A stretch of 38,112 bases of DNA, taken from an uncultured Eudoraea sp. GTDB lineage: Bacteria > Bacteroidota > Bacteroidia > Flavobacteriales > Flavobacteriaceae. The notes under the pieces are model-generated. The model was not told where the DNA came from, searched no databases, and worked only from the letters and a program-made list of their open reading frames with translations. Of this stretch, positions 7,242 through 16,267 are shown piece after piece. How positions within the stretch are numbered: position 1 is the stretch's first letter; each line of letters begins with the position of its first letter. The stretch spans positions 1 through 38,112 of the forward strand of contig NZ_CAMYIP010000207.1 of NCBI RefSeq assembly GCF_947258525.1. Reading direction: 5' to 3'. The position numbers and the translations under genes are program-made.

Positions 7242-8447
7242 ATGTTGAGCGGCAAGAAAATCCTTTTAGGTATTACCGGAGGTATAGCTGCTTACAAGAC
7301 CGCTTTTCTGGTTAGATTATTAATTAAAGCAGGCGCTGAAGTTAAGGTTATCTTAACTGAAAGCGCTCTTTCCTTTGTTACCCCCCTTACATTAGCAACC
7401 TTATCAAAGAATCCTGTACTTACCAGTTTTATACAGGAAGAAGAAGGGAGTGTGGACTGGAATAACCACGTAGAACTTGGCTTGTGGGCAGATATTATGC
7501 TTATTGCTCCCGCCACAGCCAATACGCTGAGTAAAATGGCGAATGGTACTTGCGATAATCTATTATTGGCTACCTATTTCTCAGCTAAATGCCAGGTATT
7601 CTTTGCTCCAGCCATGGATCTTGATATGTATAAGCACCCGGCAACAAAAGCTAGCCTTAAAAAATTACAGACTTTTGGTAATATCATGATTCCTGCCGGT
7701 GAAGGCGAATTAGCAAGCGGATTATTTGGCGAAGGGCGTATGGCAGAACCGGAAGATATAGTTCAGTTCATGCAGGAATATATTTCCGGCACTTTACCGT
7801 TAAAAGGAAAAAAGATATTAATTACAGCCGGACCTACCTATGAAGCAATAGACCCGGTGCGTTTCATTGGTAATCATTCTTCAGGTCTTATGGGTTTTGA
7901 ATTGGCAAAAGCCGCGGCTAAACTTGGGGGGAAAGTTATTTTGGTTTCTGGACCTTCTCATTTATCGGTAGATAATCCGTCTATAAAAATTGTTAGGGTG
8001 ATATCTGCTCAGGAAATGTTTCATGCGGTTCATGAATATTATGGAGAGTGCGACATTGCTATAAGCGCTGCTGCCGTATCTGATTACAGACCAGGTAGCG
8101 TTTCTGAACAGAAAATAAAGAAAGACTCCGAAACCCTTCAAATTGATTTAGTTAAAAATCAGGATATTCTTTTGTCAATGGGTGATAAAAAGAAGAATCA
8201 ATATTTGGTAGGTTTTGCCTTGGAGACTGAAAACGAGGTTGAGAATGCAAAAAATAAACTACTCAAAAAGAATTTGGATGCCATTGTTCTTAATTCAATG
8301 AATGACAAAGATGCAGGGTTTGGGAAATCGACAAACAAAATAACATTTATAGATAAGAATTTGGAGATAAAAACGTTTGAAGTAAAGAATAAGGCCGAAG
8401 TAGCCTTAGACATATTGAACGAAATCATCTACAGGGGTCATGCGTAA
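7242..8447 (+). CDS. coaBC: Bifunctional phosphopantothenoylcysteine decarboxylase/phosphopantothenate-cysteine ligase
   Basis: CoaBC performs two consecutive steps of coenzyme A synthesis: it joins 4'-phosphopantothenate to cysteine (CoaB) and decarboxylates the product (CoaC, FMN-dependent). Residues 1-185 form the flavoprotein domain (ILLGITGGIAAYKTAFLVR; APATANTLSKMANG; the active-site loop appears as PAMDLDMY, with Asp where enterobacterial enzymes have Asn). Residues from about 187 form the ligase domain (ILITAGPTYEAIDPVRFIGN, SSGLMG, SAAAVSDYRP, LVGFALETE). The 401-residue length fits a fused enzyme. It overlaps the next gene by eight bases. coaE at 14014 supplies the final CoA step. 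Confidence 0.97.
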   Translation: MLSGKKILLGITGGIAAYKTAFLVRLLIKAGAEVKVILTESALSFVTPLTLATLSKNPVLTSFIQEEEGSVDWNNHVELGLWADIMLIAPATANTLSKMANGTCDNLLLATYFSAKCQVFFAPAMDLDMYKHPATKASLKKLQTFGNIMIPAGEGELASGLFGEGRMAEPEDIVQFMQEYISGTLPLKGKKILITAGPTYEAIDPVRFIGNHSSGLMGFELAKAAAKLGGKVILVSGPSHLSVDNPSIKIVRVISAQEMFHAVHEYYGECDIAISAAAVSDYRPGSVSEQKIKKDSETLQIDLVKNQDILLSMGDKKKNQYLVGFALETENEVENAKNKLLKKNLDAIVLNSMNDKDAGFGKSTNKITFIDKNLEIKTFEVKNKAEVALDILNEIIYRGHA

Positions 8448-9333
8448 TTTTTTAATTCTATTTTTTAGCCTTCTTTTTACCAATTATATCAATGCCCAGG
8501 AACTTAATTGTGAAATTACGGTTAACGCAGATCAGGTTAATCAGACCAACAGGCAAATATTTGTGACCTTAGAACGGGCTTTGAATGATTTTGTCAATAA
8601 AAGCCAATGGACGAATAGGATTTATAAGGAAAATGAGAAAGTTAATGCCAGAATGTTTATTACTGTTACGGACTACGCCTCAGACAGATTTAATGCGAAT
8701 ATTCAGATTCAGTCTTCTCGTCCCGTATTTAATACTTCCTATGAAAGCCCCATTTTTAACTATAAGGACAATGAGTTCAATTTTCGCTACATAGAGTTTC
8801 AACCCTTAGTCTATAATCCAAATGTTTTTGAATCTAATTTAGTTGGTGTTATCTCCTATTATGTTTACATAATACTAGGGTTAGATGCCGATACTTTTGC
8901 GCTGGAAGGAGGTACGGAATTCTATAAAGAAGCACAACAAATTGTAAACCAGGCTCAGGGATCCAGCTTTTCGGGTTGGAGCCAATCGGCTTCGAATAAT
9001 AGAACAAGATTTGTATTGGTAGATAATCTGCTGTCAAATACTTTTAGAGAATACAGGATTGCTATGTACAATTATCATCGAAAAGGTTTAGATATATTAG
9101 GGGATAACAATAGCACCGGAAAGCAAGTAATTGCAGGTTCCATGCGATTGTTCGAGACTTTAACTCAAAGAAGGCCCAATGCATTCTTAATTCAAACTTT
9201 CTTTGACGCCAAATCTGAAGAAATACAAGATATCTTTTCAGATGGGCCTAAAATAGATGTTGTTGCCCTAAAAGCGACGTTAAATAAAGTAGCACCATTT
9301 TATTCTTCTACCTGGGACGAAATAACCTATTAA
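8440..9333 (+). CDS. DUF4835 family protein (PorD-like, type IX secretion-associated)
   Basis: A 297-residue secreted protein of the Bacteroidota-specific DUF4835 family. The N-terminal signal peptide is MRNFLILFFSLLFTNYINAQ, and the mature protein begins ELNCEITVNADQVNQTNRQIF, a hallmark opening. Further family features are YESPIFNYKDNEFNFRYIEF and a hydrophobic VGVISYYVYIILGLDADTFA. I recall this family being named PorD and linked to type IX secretion, but I cannot verify that here. It overlaps coaBC by eight bases and is followed by recN after 55 bases, the usual flavobacterial order. Periplasmic or outer-membrane location is expected. Confidence 0.88.
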   Translation: MRNFLILFFSLLFTNYINAQELNCEITVNADQVNQTNRQIFVTLERALNDFVNKSQWTNRIYKENEKVNARMFITVTDYASDRFNANIQIQSSRPVFNTSYESPIFNYKDNEFNFRYIEFQPLVYNPNVFESNLVGVISYYVYIILGLDADTFALEGGTEFYKEAQQIVNQAQGSSFSGWSQSASNNRTRFVLVDNLLSNTFREYRIAMYNYHRKGLDILGDNNSTGKQVIAGSMRLFETLTQRRPNAFLIQTFFDAKSEEIQDIFSDGPKIDVVALKATLNKVAPFYSSTWDEITY

Positions 9334-9388
9334 TCAGGTACTTTTCATTCCAATAATAATTTATCTTTACAGATCATATGAGTTAGCT

Positions 9389-11041
9389 GTGCTGATAAAT
9401 CTTTCTATAAAAAATTATGCATTAATTGATAATCTCAACGTAAACTTCACGAGGGGATTTACAACAATTACAGGTGAAACAGGAGCCGGAAAGTCTATTC
9501 TTTTAGGTGGCTTGTCTTTGGTTTTGGGTAAACGCGCAGATTTGTCTTCGCTAAAAGATAAAGAGAGGAAATGTGTGATTGAGGCCGTTTTTGATATCAT
9601 CAATTATGATTTAAAATCATTTTTTAAAAGACATGATCTGGAGTATGATTCCAATACTGTTATAAGAAGAGAAATACATCCAAGTGGTAAATCCAGGGCA
9701 TTCGTAAATGACTCTCCTCTTACGCTGGATATATTGACACAACTAGGGAAACGACTTGTTGACATACATTCACAGCACCAGACTTTACAGTTAACTGAGC
9801 ACGATTTTCAATTAAAGCTTATTGATGCATTTGCTGATAATACAGCTATACTCAATGCCTACGCCAATAAACTAACAAAATACAAAACTGCCTTGCAGGA
9901 ATTTGAAGAGCTCATTGAATTTCAAAAAAATGCAAATAAAGAACATGACTACAATTCTTTCCTATTAAATGAATTAGATGCAATATATCTTGAAGAAGGA
10001 CTCCAGGAGAAATTGGAAGATCAGTACCAGCAATTGAATAATGTTGAGACTGTTCTTGAAAATTTATCCAAAGGGGATCAAATACTGGGGGATGAACAAA
10101 TAGGAATTTTGAGTTTGTTTCAGGAACTTAAGTCTATTTCCGTAAAATTGTCCCGAATTGGAAACAAGTTTACAAATCTCAAGGAGCGAATAGATTCAAT
10201 TTTTATAGAATTGAAAGACATCGCCGAGGAAATGCAAATTCTTCGCGAATCTGTTGAACCAGATCCCGGAAAACTTGATGAAATCAATACTAAATTGCAA
10301 GTATTATATGACCTGCAAAGAAAACATGATGTAACCAATATCTCTCAATTGATTGATATAAGGAAATCACTTGAAAACAGGGTTGGCGCAATACAAAATC
10401 TTGAAGAAGAAATTGAAGATAAAAAAAGTTTAATTGAGGGATTAAAAAAAGAACTTGATAAAGATGCCAATGCGCTATCTGTTCGCAGAAGGAAGGTAAT
10501 TCCCGAAATAAGGAAAAAACTTGAAACTTCTTTGAGCTCGCTGGGATTGGCCAATGCTACCTTCAAAATTGAAATTGTTCCTGCTGAAGAATATAAAACT
10601 AATGGCAGGGATACGCTAATATTTCTATTTTCTGCTAATAAGGGATCAGATTACAATACCTTAAAAAAGGTTGCTTCAGGAGGAGAACTCTCCCGTATTA
10701 TGCTCGTTATAAAATCTATACTTGCACGCTATGAGCAATTACCTACATTAATGTTCGATGAGATAGATAGTGGCGTTTCGGGTGAAATTTCGAACCGAAT
10801 GGGGGATATTATGCATGAAATGAGCCGGAATATGCAGGTATTTTCAATAACACATCTTCCTCAAATTGCTTCAAAGGGGGATCGTCATTTTAAAGTTTTT
10901 AAAACCGATAAAGATGATAGTACTCAAACCCAAATGAAAGAATTACTGGAGGATGAGAGAGTATTTGAGTTGGCCGAAATGCTGGGAGGTAAAAATCTTT
11001 CAGATTCTGCACTTGCGCATGCAAGACAACTTTTGAATTAA
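9389..11041 (+). CDS. recN: DNA repair protein RecN
   Basis: RecN is an SMC-like ATPase that tethers DNA ends during double-strand break repair. The start is GTG at 9389, giving the conserved opening (M)LINLSIKNYALIDNL. Walker A is GETGAGKS in the first 40 residues, followed by the family motif VDIHSQHQTLQL. A long coiled coil occupies roughly residues 160-370, interrupted by a linker around VEPDPGKLDEINTKL. The C-terminal half carries VASGGELSRIMLVIKSILA (ABC signature), Walker B with catalytic acidic residues (LMFDEIDSGVSG), and the histidine switch (FSITHLPQIAS). Length 550 is normal. A weak -7-like TATCTTTA sits at 9362-9369. Confidence 0.97.
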   Translation: MLINLSIKNYALIDNLNVNFTRGFTTITGETGAGKSILLGGLSLVLGKRADLSSLKDKERKCVIEAVFDIINYDLKSFFKRHDLEYDSNTVIRREIHPSGKSRAFVNDSPLTLDILTQLGKRLVDIHSQHQTLQLTEHDFQLKLIDAFADNTAILNAYANKLTKYKTALQEFEELIEFQKNANKEHDYNSFLLNELDAIYLEEGLQEKLEDQYQQLNNVETVLENLSKGDQILGDEQIGILSLFQELKSISVKLSRIGNKFTNLKERIDSIFIELKDIAEEMQILRESVEPDPGKLDEINTKLQVLYDLQRKHDVTNISQLIDIRKSLENRVGAIQNLEEEIEDKKSLIEGLKKELDKDANALSVRRRKVIPEIRKKLETSLSSLGLANATFKIEIVPAEEYKTNGRDTLIFLFSANKGSDYNTLKKVASGGELSRIMLVIKSILARYEQLPTLMFDEIDSGVSGEISNRMGDIMHEMSRNMQVFSITHLPQIASKGDRHFKVFKTDKDDSTQTQMKELLEDERVFELAEMLGGKNLSDSALAHARQLLN

Positions 11042-11110
11042 AAAGCAAATCCTCAATAAGTTTAATTTTTCCCTCTCGTATTGTGTTTCAATTATCCCGT
11101 CAGAGCGATT

Positions 11111-11137
11111 TTGTTTCTACTTTTTTAGATATCTTTG
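11111..11137 (+). promoter_or_regulatory. Bacteroidota-type promoter of fabI
   Basis: TTG at 11111-11113, a 16-base spacer, and TATCTTTG at 11130-11137, an exact TAnnTTTG. The spacer is identical to that of the promoter at 4410-4436. The predicted leader before the ATG at 11166 is about 24 bases. Confidence 0.6.
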
Positions 11138-11165
11138 ACTTCAAATTAAACCAAAGCACTTTAAC

Positions 11166-11978
11166 ATGGCATATAATCTATTAAAAGGTAAGAAGGGAAT
11201 TATTTTTGGCGCACTTGATGAAAATTCTATTGCATGGAAAACAGCCGAACGCGTTCATGAAGAAGGCGGTACATTCGTTCTGACAAATGCTCCAATTGCC
11301 ATGCGGATGGGTCAGATTAATGCTCTGGCAGAGAAAACCGGGTCACAAATAATTCCTGCAGATGCCACTAGTGAAACTGATTTGAATGATTTAATTGCCA
11401 AATCAATGGAAATCTTGGGAGGAAAACTGGATTTCGTCTTACACTCAATAGGAATGTCGGTTAATGTCCGCAAAGGTCGTTTATATACCGATGAAAAATA
11501 TGACTTTACAACTAAAGGATGGGATGTTTCTGCACTTTCATTCCATAAGGTTATGCAGAGCCTATATAAAGCTGATGCAATGAATCCTTGGGGAAGTATA
11601 GTAGCATTGACATATATGGCTGCCCAACGTACATTTCCGGATTATAATGATATGGCGGATAACAAAGCTTATCTTGAATCTGTTGCCAGGAGCTTTGGTT
11701 ACTTTTTTGGAAAAGAGAAAAAGGTAAGGGTCAATACAATTTCCCAATCTCCTACACCAACTACGGCAGGACAGGGAGTAAAAGGTTTTGATAGTTTTAT
11801 TAATTATGCAGAAAAGATGTCCCCATTGGGTAATGCGACGGCTCAGGATTGTGCAGATTACACCGTTTCGCTTTTTTCAGATCTTACAAAAAAAGTTACG
11901 ATGCAGAATTTGTTTCATGATGGTGGATTTTCAAGTACAGGGGTGAGTCAGGAAGTAATTGAGCATTTTGCCGAATAA
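11166..11978 (+). CDS. fabI: Enoyl-[acyl-carrier-protein] reductase (NADH), FabI
   Basis: FabI reduces enoyl-ACP in the last step of each fatty-acid elongation cycle. The 270-residue protein is a short-chain dehydrogenase of the divergent FabI type: N-terminal cofactor motif KGIIFGALDENSIAWKTAE, LDFVLHSIGMS, and the catalytic Tyr-x6-Lys with Tyr160 and Lys167 (DYNDMADNKAYLES). The segment VRVNTISQSPTPTTAGQGVKG is the substrate-binding region. It is a single-gene unit with its own promoter and a hairpin terminator at 11998. No second enoyl reductase is seen in the window. Confidence 0.95.
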   Translation: MAYNLLKGKKGIIFGALDENSIAWKTAERVHEEGGTFVLTNAPIAMRMGQINALAEKTGSQIIPADATSETDLNDLIAKSMEILGGKLDFVLHSIGMSVNVRKGRLYTDEKYDFTTKGWDVSALSFHKVMQSLYKADAMNPWGSIVALTYMAAQRTFPDYNDMADNKAYLESVARSFGYFFGKEKKVRVNTISQSPTPTTAGQGVKGFDSFINYAEKMSPLGNATAQDCADYTVSLFSDLTKKVTMQNLFHDGGFSSTGVSQEVIEHFAE

Positions 11979-11997
11979 CAACATTTGAAAAATTAGG

Positions 11998-12024
11998 AAG
12001 CCATCCCAATACAGGATGGTTTTT
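11998..12024 (+). terminator. Rho-independent terminator after fabI
   Basis: Inverted repeat CCATCC (12001-12006) and GGATGG (12014-12019), extended by A-T pairs and one G-T pair, with a seven-base loop. It is followed by TTTTT at 12020-12024. Confidence 0.7.
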
Positions 12025-12044
12025 ATGTATACCCTAATTATAAT

Positions 12045-13061
12045 ATGAATTTTTCTTTTTCTTTAATAATTCCCGTGTTCAACAGACCTGATGAAATTCG
12101 GGAACTTTTGGAGAGTTTGTTGCATCAGTCCTATGATGAACCATATGAAATAGTTATAGTTGAAGATGGCTCTGTTACAACTTCTAAAATGGTTATTGAA
12201 GATTATAAAGAAAAATTGAATATTACCTATCTTTTTAAAAAGAACACCGGGCCCGGAGATTCAAGAAATTACGGTATGCATCGTGCCAGCGGGAATTATT
12301 TTATAATACTGGATTCAGATTGCATAATTCCGGTCAATTATCTAGAAAGGGTTGCCCAATCCTTAAATACTAAATACGTAGATTGTTTTGGTGGCCCTGA
12401 TGCCGCTCATGATACATTCTCAAAAGTTCAGAAGGCCATAAATTATGCCATGACTTCAATTTTCACTACCGGAGGTATTAGAGGAAGTAAAAAAACTGTA
12501 GATAAATTTCAGCCCAGAAGTTTTAATATGGGGATTTCTAAAAAGGCTTTTCAAGACTCCGGAGGCTTTGGAAATATACACCCGGGAGAGGACCCGGATC
12601 TAAGTATGCGCTTATGGGAAAAAGGGTATGAAACGAAATTAATCAGGGAAGCGTTTGTGTACCACAAACGAAGAATTAGCTTTAATAAATTCTTTTTACA
12701 GGTTAAAAAGTTTGGCATGGTCCGCCCAATTTTGAATAATTGGCATCCAGGTTCATCCAGATTATTCTATTGGTTTCCTTCACTTTTCTGCATAGGGTTA
12801 ATATTTTCTATTATTTTACTCTTTATAGGGTGGGGGAGATATCCATGGCTCTTTATACTTTATGCCGCATATTTTGCGTTTATTTTTTTAGATGCCCTAA
12901 TAAAGAATAAAAACCTTGCAGTTGCTCTTTTAGCTATTATTGCAGTAATGATTCAATTTTTCGGTTATGGATATGGTTTTCTTAAATCAGTAATCTTGGT
13001 TAATTTTAGCAAAAGTAAACCGCAGGTAATTTTCCCCGAATTGTTTTTTAAGCAAAATTAA
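12045..13061 (+). CDS. Family 2 glycosyltransferase with C-terminal membrane segments
   Basis: A GT-A fold glycosyltransferase of family GT2, expected to move a sugar from a nucleotide-sugar onto a lipid or polysaccharide at the cytoplasmic face of the inner membrane. The N-terminal catalytic domain starts FSLIIPVFNRPDEIRELLES, has the IVIVEDGS nucleotide-binding strand, a DSD metal motif (YFIILDSDCIIP), and the acceptor-side GEDPDLSMRLWEKGYE motif with its catalytic-type Asp. Two or three hydrophobic segments follow (around residues 244-268, 270-290 and 295-318). The stop overlaps the YbbR gene start by one base (TAATG). The substrate cannot be told from sequence. Confidence 0.9.
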   Translation: MNFSFSLIIPVFNRPDEIRELLESLLHQSYDEPYEIVIVEDGSVTTSKMVIEDYKEKLNITYLFKKNTGPGDSRNYGMHRASGNYFIILDSDCIIPVNYLERVAQSLNTKYVDCFGGPDAAHDTFSKVQKAINYAMTSIFTTGGIRGSKKTVDKFQPRSFNMGISKKAFQDSGGFGNIHPGEDPDLSMRLWEKGYETKLIREAFVYHKRRISFNKFFLQVKKFGMVRPILNNWHPGSSRLFYWFPSLFCIGLIFSIILLFIGWGRYPWLFILYAAYFAFIFLDALIKNKNLAVALLAIIAVMIQFFGYGYGFLKSVILVNFSKSKPQVIFPELFFKQN

Positions 13062-14017
13062 TGGAGAAGAATGGAGTTAAAAGGAGTAATGACAAAAGAA
13101 AGATAAATATCTTTCTAATCTTTCTTGTATGCTCTTTTCTAGCCTGGCTTGTTAGTAGATTATCTGAAACTTATGTTGACCGGACTACTTTTGACCTGGA
13201 GTATATTAATGTTCCGGACAGCCTGCTTTTAGCTGATAATACTATAAAAAATGTTGATGTTAGGCTTAGAGCAAGTGGATTTCAGTTCCTGGGGTTAAAT
13301 TACAATAGAAAAAATATTAGGATTGACCTGTCTGCTATGACAAATGATCAATCAAATTTTTATATTACCCAACTTGATTTCAGGAAACAGATAGAGAGCC
13401 AATTATCTGCCTCTATGACACTTATGGAAATAGACAGGGACACCTTGGTACTAGATTTTTACAAGCTTGAATCAAAAGAAGTACCTGTCTCTCCGAATAT
13501 TAACTTAAATCCGGCCCAGAATTATCTTGTAGACGGTGAATTGGTCATAGAACCCGAACTAATATTTATAAGAGGTCCGAAAGAGGAGCTAGATCTCGTA
13601 AATTCTGTCTCAACCTATGAAGTTGAACTTAATGAAATTAGTGAAGATTTTTCCATAGTAGTTGAACTTGTATTGCCGGAAGAATTAAAGAATTCTGAAC
13701 TTTCCGAAAAAGAGGTAAGAATCTCTGGTAATGTTTTTCGATTCTCAGAAAAAGTAATAGAAATTCCGGTTGACGTTATTAATCTCCCTGAGGGGACAGA
13801 GATAAAAACTTACCCCGGCACACTTGAAGTTCTTTGCAAAGCCAGAATAGATCGATTAAAGGATATTGGTCCTTTAGACTTTAAAATTGTTGCTAATTAT
13901 CAGGAGCAAAGAGATAAGGATAAAAAACTTCAGGTAACACTTGTAGAGGAACCAGGCGATGTCTATAGTGTTCAGTTGTTAGAGAACGAAGTGGAATTTA
14001 TCCTAAAACGCCAATGA
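13061..14017 (+). CDS. YbbR-like (CdaR-type) membrane-anchored protein
   Basis: A 318-residue protein with one N-terminal membrane segment (INIFLIFLVCSFLAWLVSRL) and a large exported part built from YbbR-like beta domains, for example VDVRLRASGFQFLGLNY, VPVSPNINLNPAQNYLVDG, ELIFIRGPKEELDLVNSV and VIEIPVDVINLPEGTEI. In Firmicutes the related CdaR regulates the diadenylate cyclase CdaA, but no cyclase gene is present here, so that role is not implied. In Bacteroidota a YbbR-like gene commonly precedes coaE, as here, where it overlaps coaE by four bases (ATGA). Exact function is unknown. Confidence 0.85.
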   Translation: MEKNGVKRSNDKRKINIFLIFLVCSFLAWLVSRLSETYVDRTTFDLEYINVPDSLLLADNTIKNVDVRLRASGFQFLGLNYNRKNIRIDLSAMTNDQSNFYITQLDFRKQIESQLSASMTLMEIDRDTLVLDFYKLESKEVPVSPNINLNPAQNYLVDGELVIEPELIFIRGPKEELDLVNSVSTYEVELNEISEDFSIVVELVLPEELKNSELSEKEVRISGNVFRFSEKVIEIPVDVINLPEGTEIKTYPGTLEVLCKARIDRLKDIGPLDFKIVANYQEQRDKDKKLQVTLVEEPGDVYSVQLLENEVEFILKRQ

Positions 14018-14601
14018 AGATTATAGGATTAACGGGGGGCATTGGCAGCGGAAAAACAACTGTGGCCAAATTATTTGAAGAGTTAGGTGTACCGGTTTAT
14101 AACTCAGATCTGAAAGCTAAAAAGTTAATGCAGGACTCTAAAGAGATAAGAAATGCCATTGTTGATCTTTTGGGGGAGGAGTCTTATGCATTGGAAAAGT
14201 TAAACAAAAAATATATAGCGGATAAGGTTTTTGGCGACAAAGAATTACTTCAAAAGCTAAATGCCATAGTGCATCCTGCCGTTAGAAAAGACTTCATCAG
14301 TTGGGTAAAAAAGAAAAGAACTCCCTATGTGATCCAGGAGGCAGCAATACTTTTTGAAAACAACTCCTATAAGATTTTTGATAAAGTAATACTTGTAAAG
14401 GCTACAAAAGAGGCCCGTTTAGAAAGAATATTAGCAAGAGATAATATATCCAGGGAAGAAATTTTAGCTCGAATGGAGAATCAATGGAACGATTCTAAAA
14501 AGATTCCCTTAGCTGATTATATAATCGAAAATACGGACCTTGAAGAGACCAAATTACAGGTTGAAAAAATTCACCATCAACTTACTAAATTAGCGGTCTA
14601 G
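14014..14601 (+). CDS. coaE: Dephospho-CoA kinase
   Basis: CoaE phosphorylates the 3'-hydroxyl of dephospho-CoA, the final step of coenzyme A synthesis. The 195-residue protein has a P-loop (GLTGGIGSGKTTVAKLFEEL), the substrate Asp in VPVYNSDLKAKKLM, the LNAIVHPAVRKDF motif, VIQEAAILFENNSYKIFDKV, and the C-terminal DYIIENTDLEETKLQVEKI pattern. It overlaps the YbbR gene by four bases and ends before a regulatory region with phased GTTAA repeats. Together with coaBC at 7242 it gives this window two enzymes of the CoA pathway. Confidence 0.97.
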   Translation: MKIIGLTGGIGSGKTTVAKLFEELGVPVYNSDLKAKKLMQDSKEIRNAIVDLLGEESYALEKLNKKYIADKVFGDKELLQKLNAIVHPAVRKDFISWVKKKRTPYVIQEAAILFENNSYKIFDKVILVKATKEARLERILARDNISREEILARMENQWNDSKKIPLADYIIENTDLEETKLQVEKIHHQLTKLAV

Positions 14602-14620
14602 GCGCTTTTTTAACATTTTT

Positions 14621-14659
14621 GTTAAGGTTAGGTTAAACAGGCGATCTGCTAAATGTTAA
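14621..14659 (+). promoter_or_regulatory. Candidate response-regulator binding site upstream of the two-component genes
   Basis: GTTAA occurs at 14621-14625, 14632-14636 and 14655-14659, offsets of 11 and 23 bases, close to one and two helical turns. Direct half-sites spaced 11 bases are typical of OmpR/PhoB-family regulators, and the downstream operon encodes one. An inverted repeat TTAACA-tttt-TGTTAA (14610-14625) overlaps the first copy. A weak -7-like TAAATTTA lies at 14665-14672. Confidence 0.45.
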
Positions 14660-14680
14660 ATTTTTAAATTTACCCTATCG

Positions 14681-16261
14681 ATGAATAAGAGATTATTTGC
14701 TATTCTGGTCATTTTAATGAGCCTCTCTCTTATTGGGATTATATCTGTACAATTGTATTGGATAAAAAGTTCTGTCGAGGATAAAGAAGAACAATTTTCA
14801 AATACAGTTTCAGAAGTTCTTAATAAGGTAATAGACAAAATTGAAGACCGTGAAATGGGCGACTACTCTGAGAGATTTTTGAATCTCAAGGATAGTGTAG
14901 GGGAGTTCAAGAGTTCCCATCTGAGCAACATATTTTTTATTGATAGGGATATAAATTCAAACGAGATTCTCTTCTATTCACATGGAATTTTAGAGGAGGA
15001 TTATAATATCGCATCTACGTTCTTTGACAATAGCAATGGTAACGATACCACAACAATAAAAAATTACACCAGTAAACGAACAAAAACGGTTTATAAAGAG
15101 GATTTTGGACTTGATGGTAAAAGCTATAAACTAAACCCAATTCAAAAATTGGAGAAGGTAGGAGGCTTATCATCGATAGATAAGGCAATTTTTGATGATG
15201 TATATCGCGAATACGCTGAAAAAGTTCCAATTCATAAACGGGTTTCAAAACAAGAAATAGAGTTATTGCTGGATCGTGAGTTGGAGAACAGAGGTATGGA
15301 TATTGATTATGAGTATGGAGTCTATAGCAAGGGATTACCGACCAAATTGAAATCCCAAAGATTTAAATATGGGGGTACAACGGTCTATAAAGCACCATTC
15401 TTTAAGAACAGTGAGGGATTGAGTAATTTTACATTCTTATTATCTTTTCCAAAAAAGAAAAAGTTTTTACTACAGACCATTCTCGGAATGGCAGTTTTAT
15501 CTCTGGTTTTCACGCTTATCATAGTTTTGGCTTATGCAAGTGCAATTTATCAATTAATAAAACAGAAGCAGATTTCTGAAATAAAGTCAGATTTCATAAA
15601 TAACATGACCCATGAGTTTAAAACACCCATTGCTACAATAAATTTGGCGGTTGAGGCAATTAAAAATCCTAAAATTATTGGAGATCAGGAAAAGGTGCAG
15701 CGCTATTTGCAAATGATAAGACAGGAGAACAAAAGAATGCATGCGCAGGTTGAAAATGTACTTAGGATCTCGAAACTAGAAAAAAATCAATTAGATATAA
15801 GTAAGGATAGAGTAGATGTGCACGACATTATTAGGAAAGCAATTACTCATGTTCAGCTTATTGTAACCGATAAGGGAGGATATATCAATACACATTTAGA
15901 CGCTGCCAGATCTGATGTGTTGGCTAATGAAATGCATTTTGGAAATGTAATTGTAAATATTTTGGATAATGCCGTGAAATATTCACCGGAAGCACCAAAA
16001 ATTGACGTTTTTACGGAGATTGCCAATAATTATATTGTCATTAAAGTACAGGATCAGGGTGCAGGAATGAGCAAAGTTGTGTTAAAAAGAGTTTTTGAAA
16101 AATTTTATAGAGAGCACACCGGAGATATACATAATGTTAAAGGACATGGGCTAGGGTTAGCTTATGTAAAAAAAATAGTAGAAGATCACCAAGGGGAAGT
16201 TTATGCTGAAAGTGAAAAAGATAAAGGAAGCAGCTTCTACATAAAACTACCATTAATTTAA
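14681..16261 (+). CDS. Two-component sensor histidine kinase (RprX-like)
   Basis: A membrane sensor kinase of 526 residues. Membrane segment one is near residues 5-29 (LFAILVILMSLSLIGIISVQ), followed by a periplasmic domain of about 230 residues and a second membrane segment near 262-290 (ILGMAVLSLVFTLIIVLAYA). I see no HAMP domain. The HisKA motif is NNMTHEFKTPIATINLA with phospho-accepting His311, and the ATPase domain has NILDNAVKYSPEAP (N box), VQDQGAGM (G1) and GHGLGLAYVKKIVEDHQG (G2). The architecture resembles RprX of Bacteroides. The cognate regulator follows after six bases. The stimulus is not evident. Confidence 0.93.
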   Translation: MNKRLFAILVILMSLSLIGIISVQLYWIKSSVEDKEEQFSNTVSEVLNKVIDKIEDREMGDYSERFLNLKDSVGEFKSSHLSNIFFIDRDINSNEILFYSHGILEEDYNIASTFFDNSNGNDTTTIKNYTSKRTKTVYKEDFGLDGKSYKLNPIQKLEKVGGLSSIDKAIFDDVYREYAEKVPIHKRVSKQEIELLLDRELENRGMDIDYEYGVYSKGLPTKLKSQRFKYGGTTVYKAPFFKNSEGLSNFTFLLSFPKKKKFLLQTILGMAVLSLVFTLIIVLAYASAIYQLIKQKQISEIKSDFINNMTHEFKTPIATINLAVEAIKNPKIIGDQEKVQRYLQMIRQENKRMHAQVENVLRISKLEKNQLDISKDRVDVHDIIRKAITHVQLIVTDKGGYINTHLDAARSDVLANEMHFGNVIVNILDNAVKYSPEAPKIDVFTEIANNYIVIKVQDQGAGMSKVVLKRVFEKFYREHTGDIHNVKGHGLGLAYVKKIVEDHQGEVYAESEKDKGSSFYIKLPLI

Positions 16262-16267
16262 ATAATT

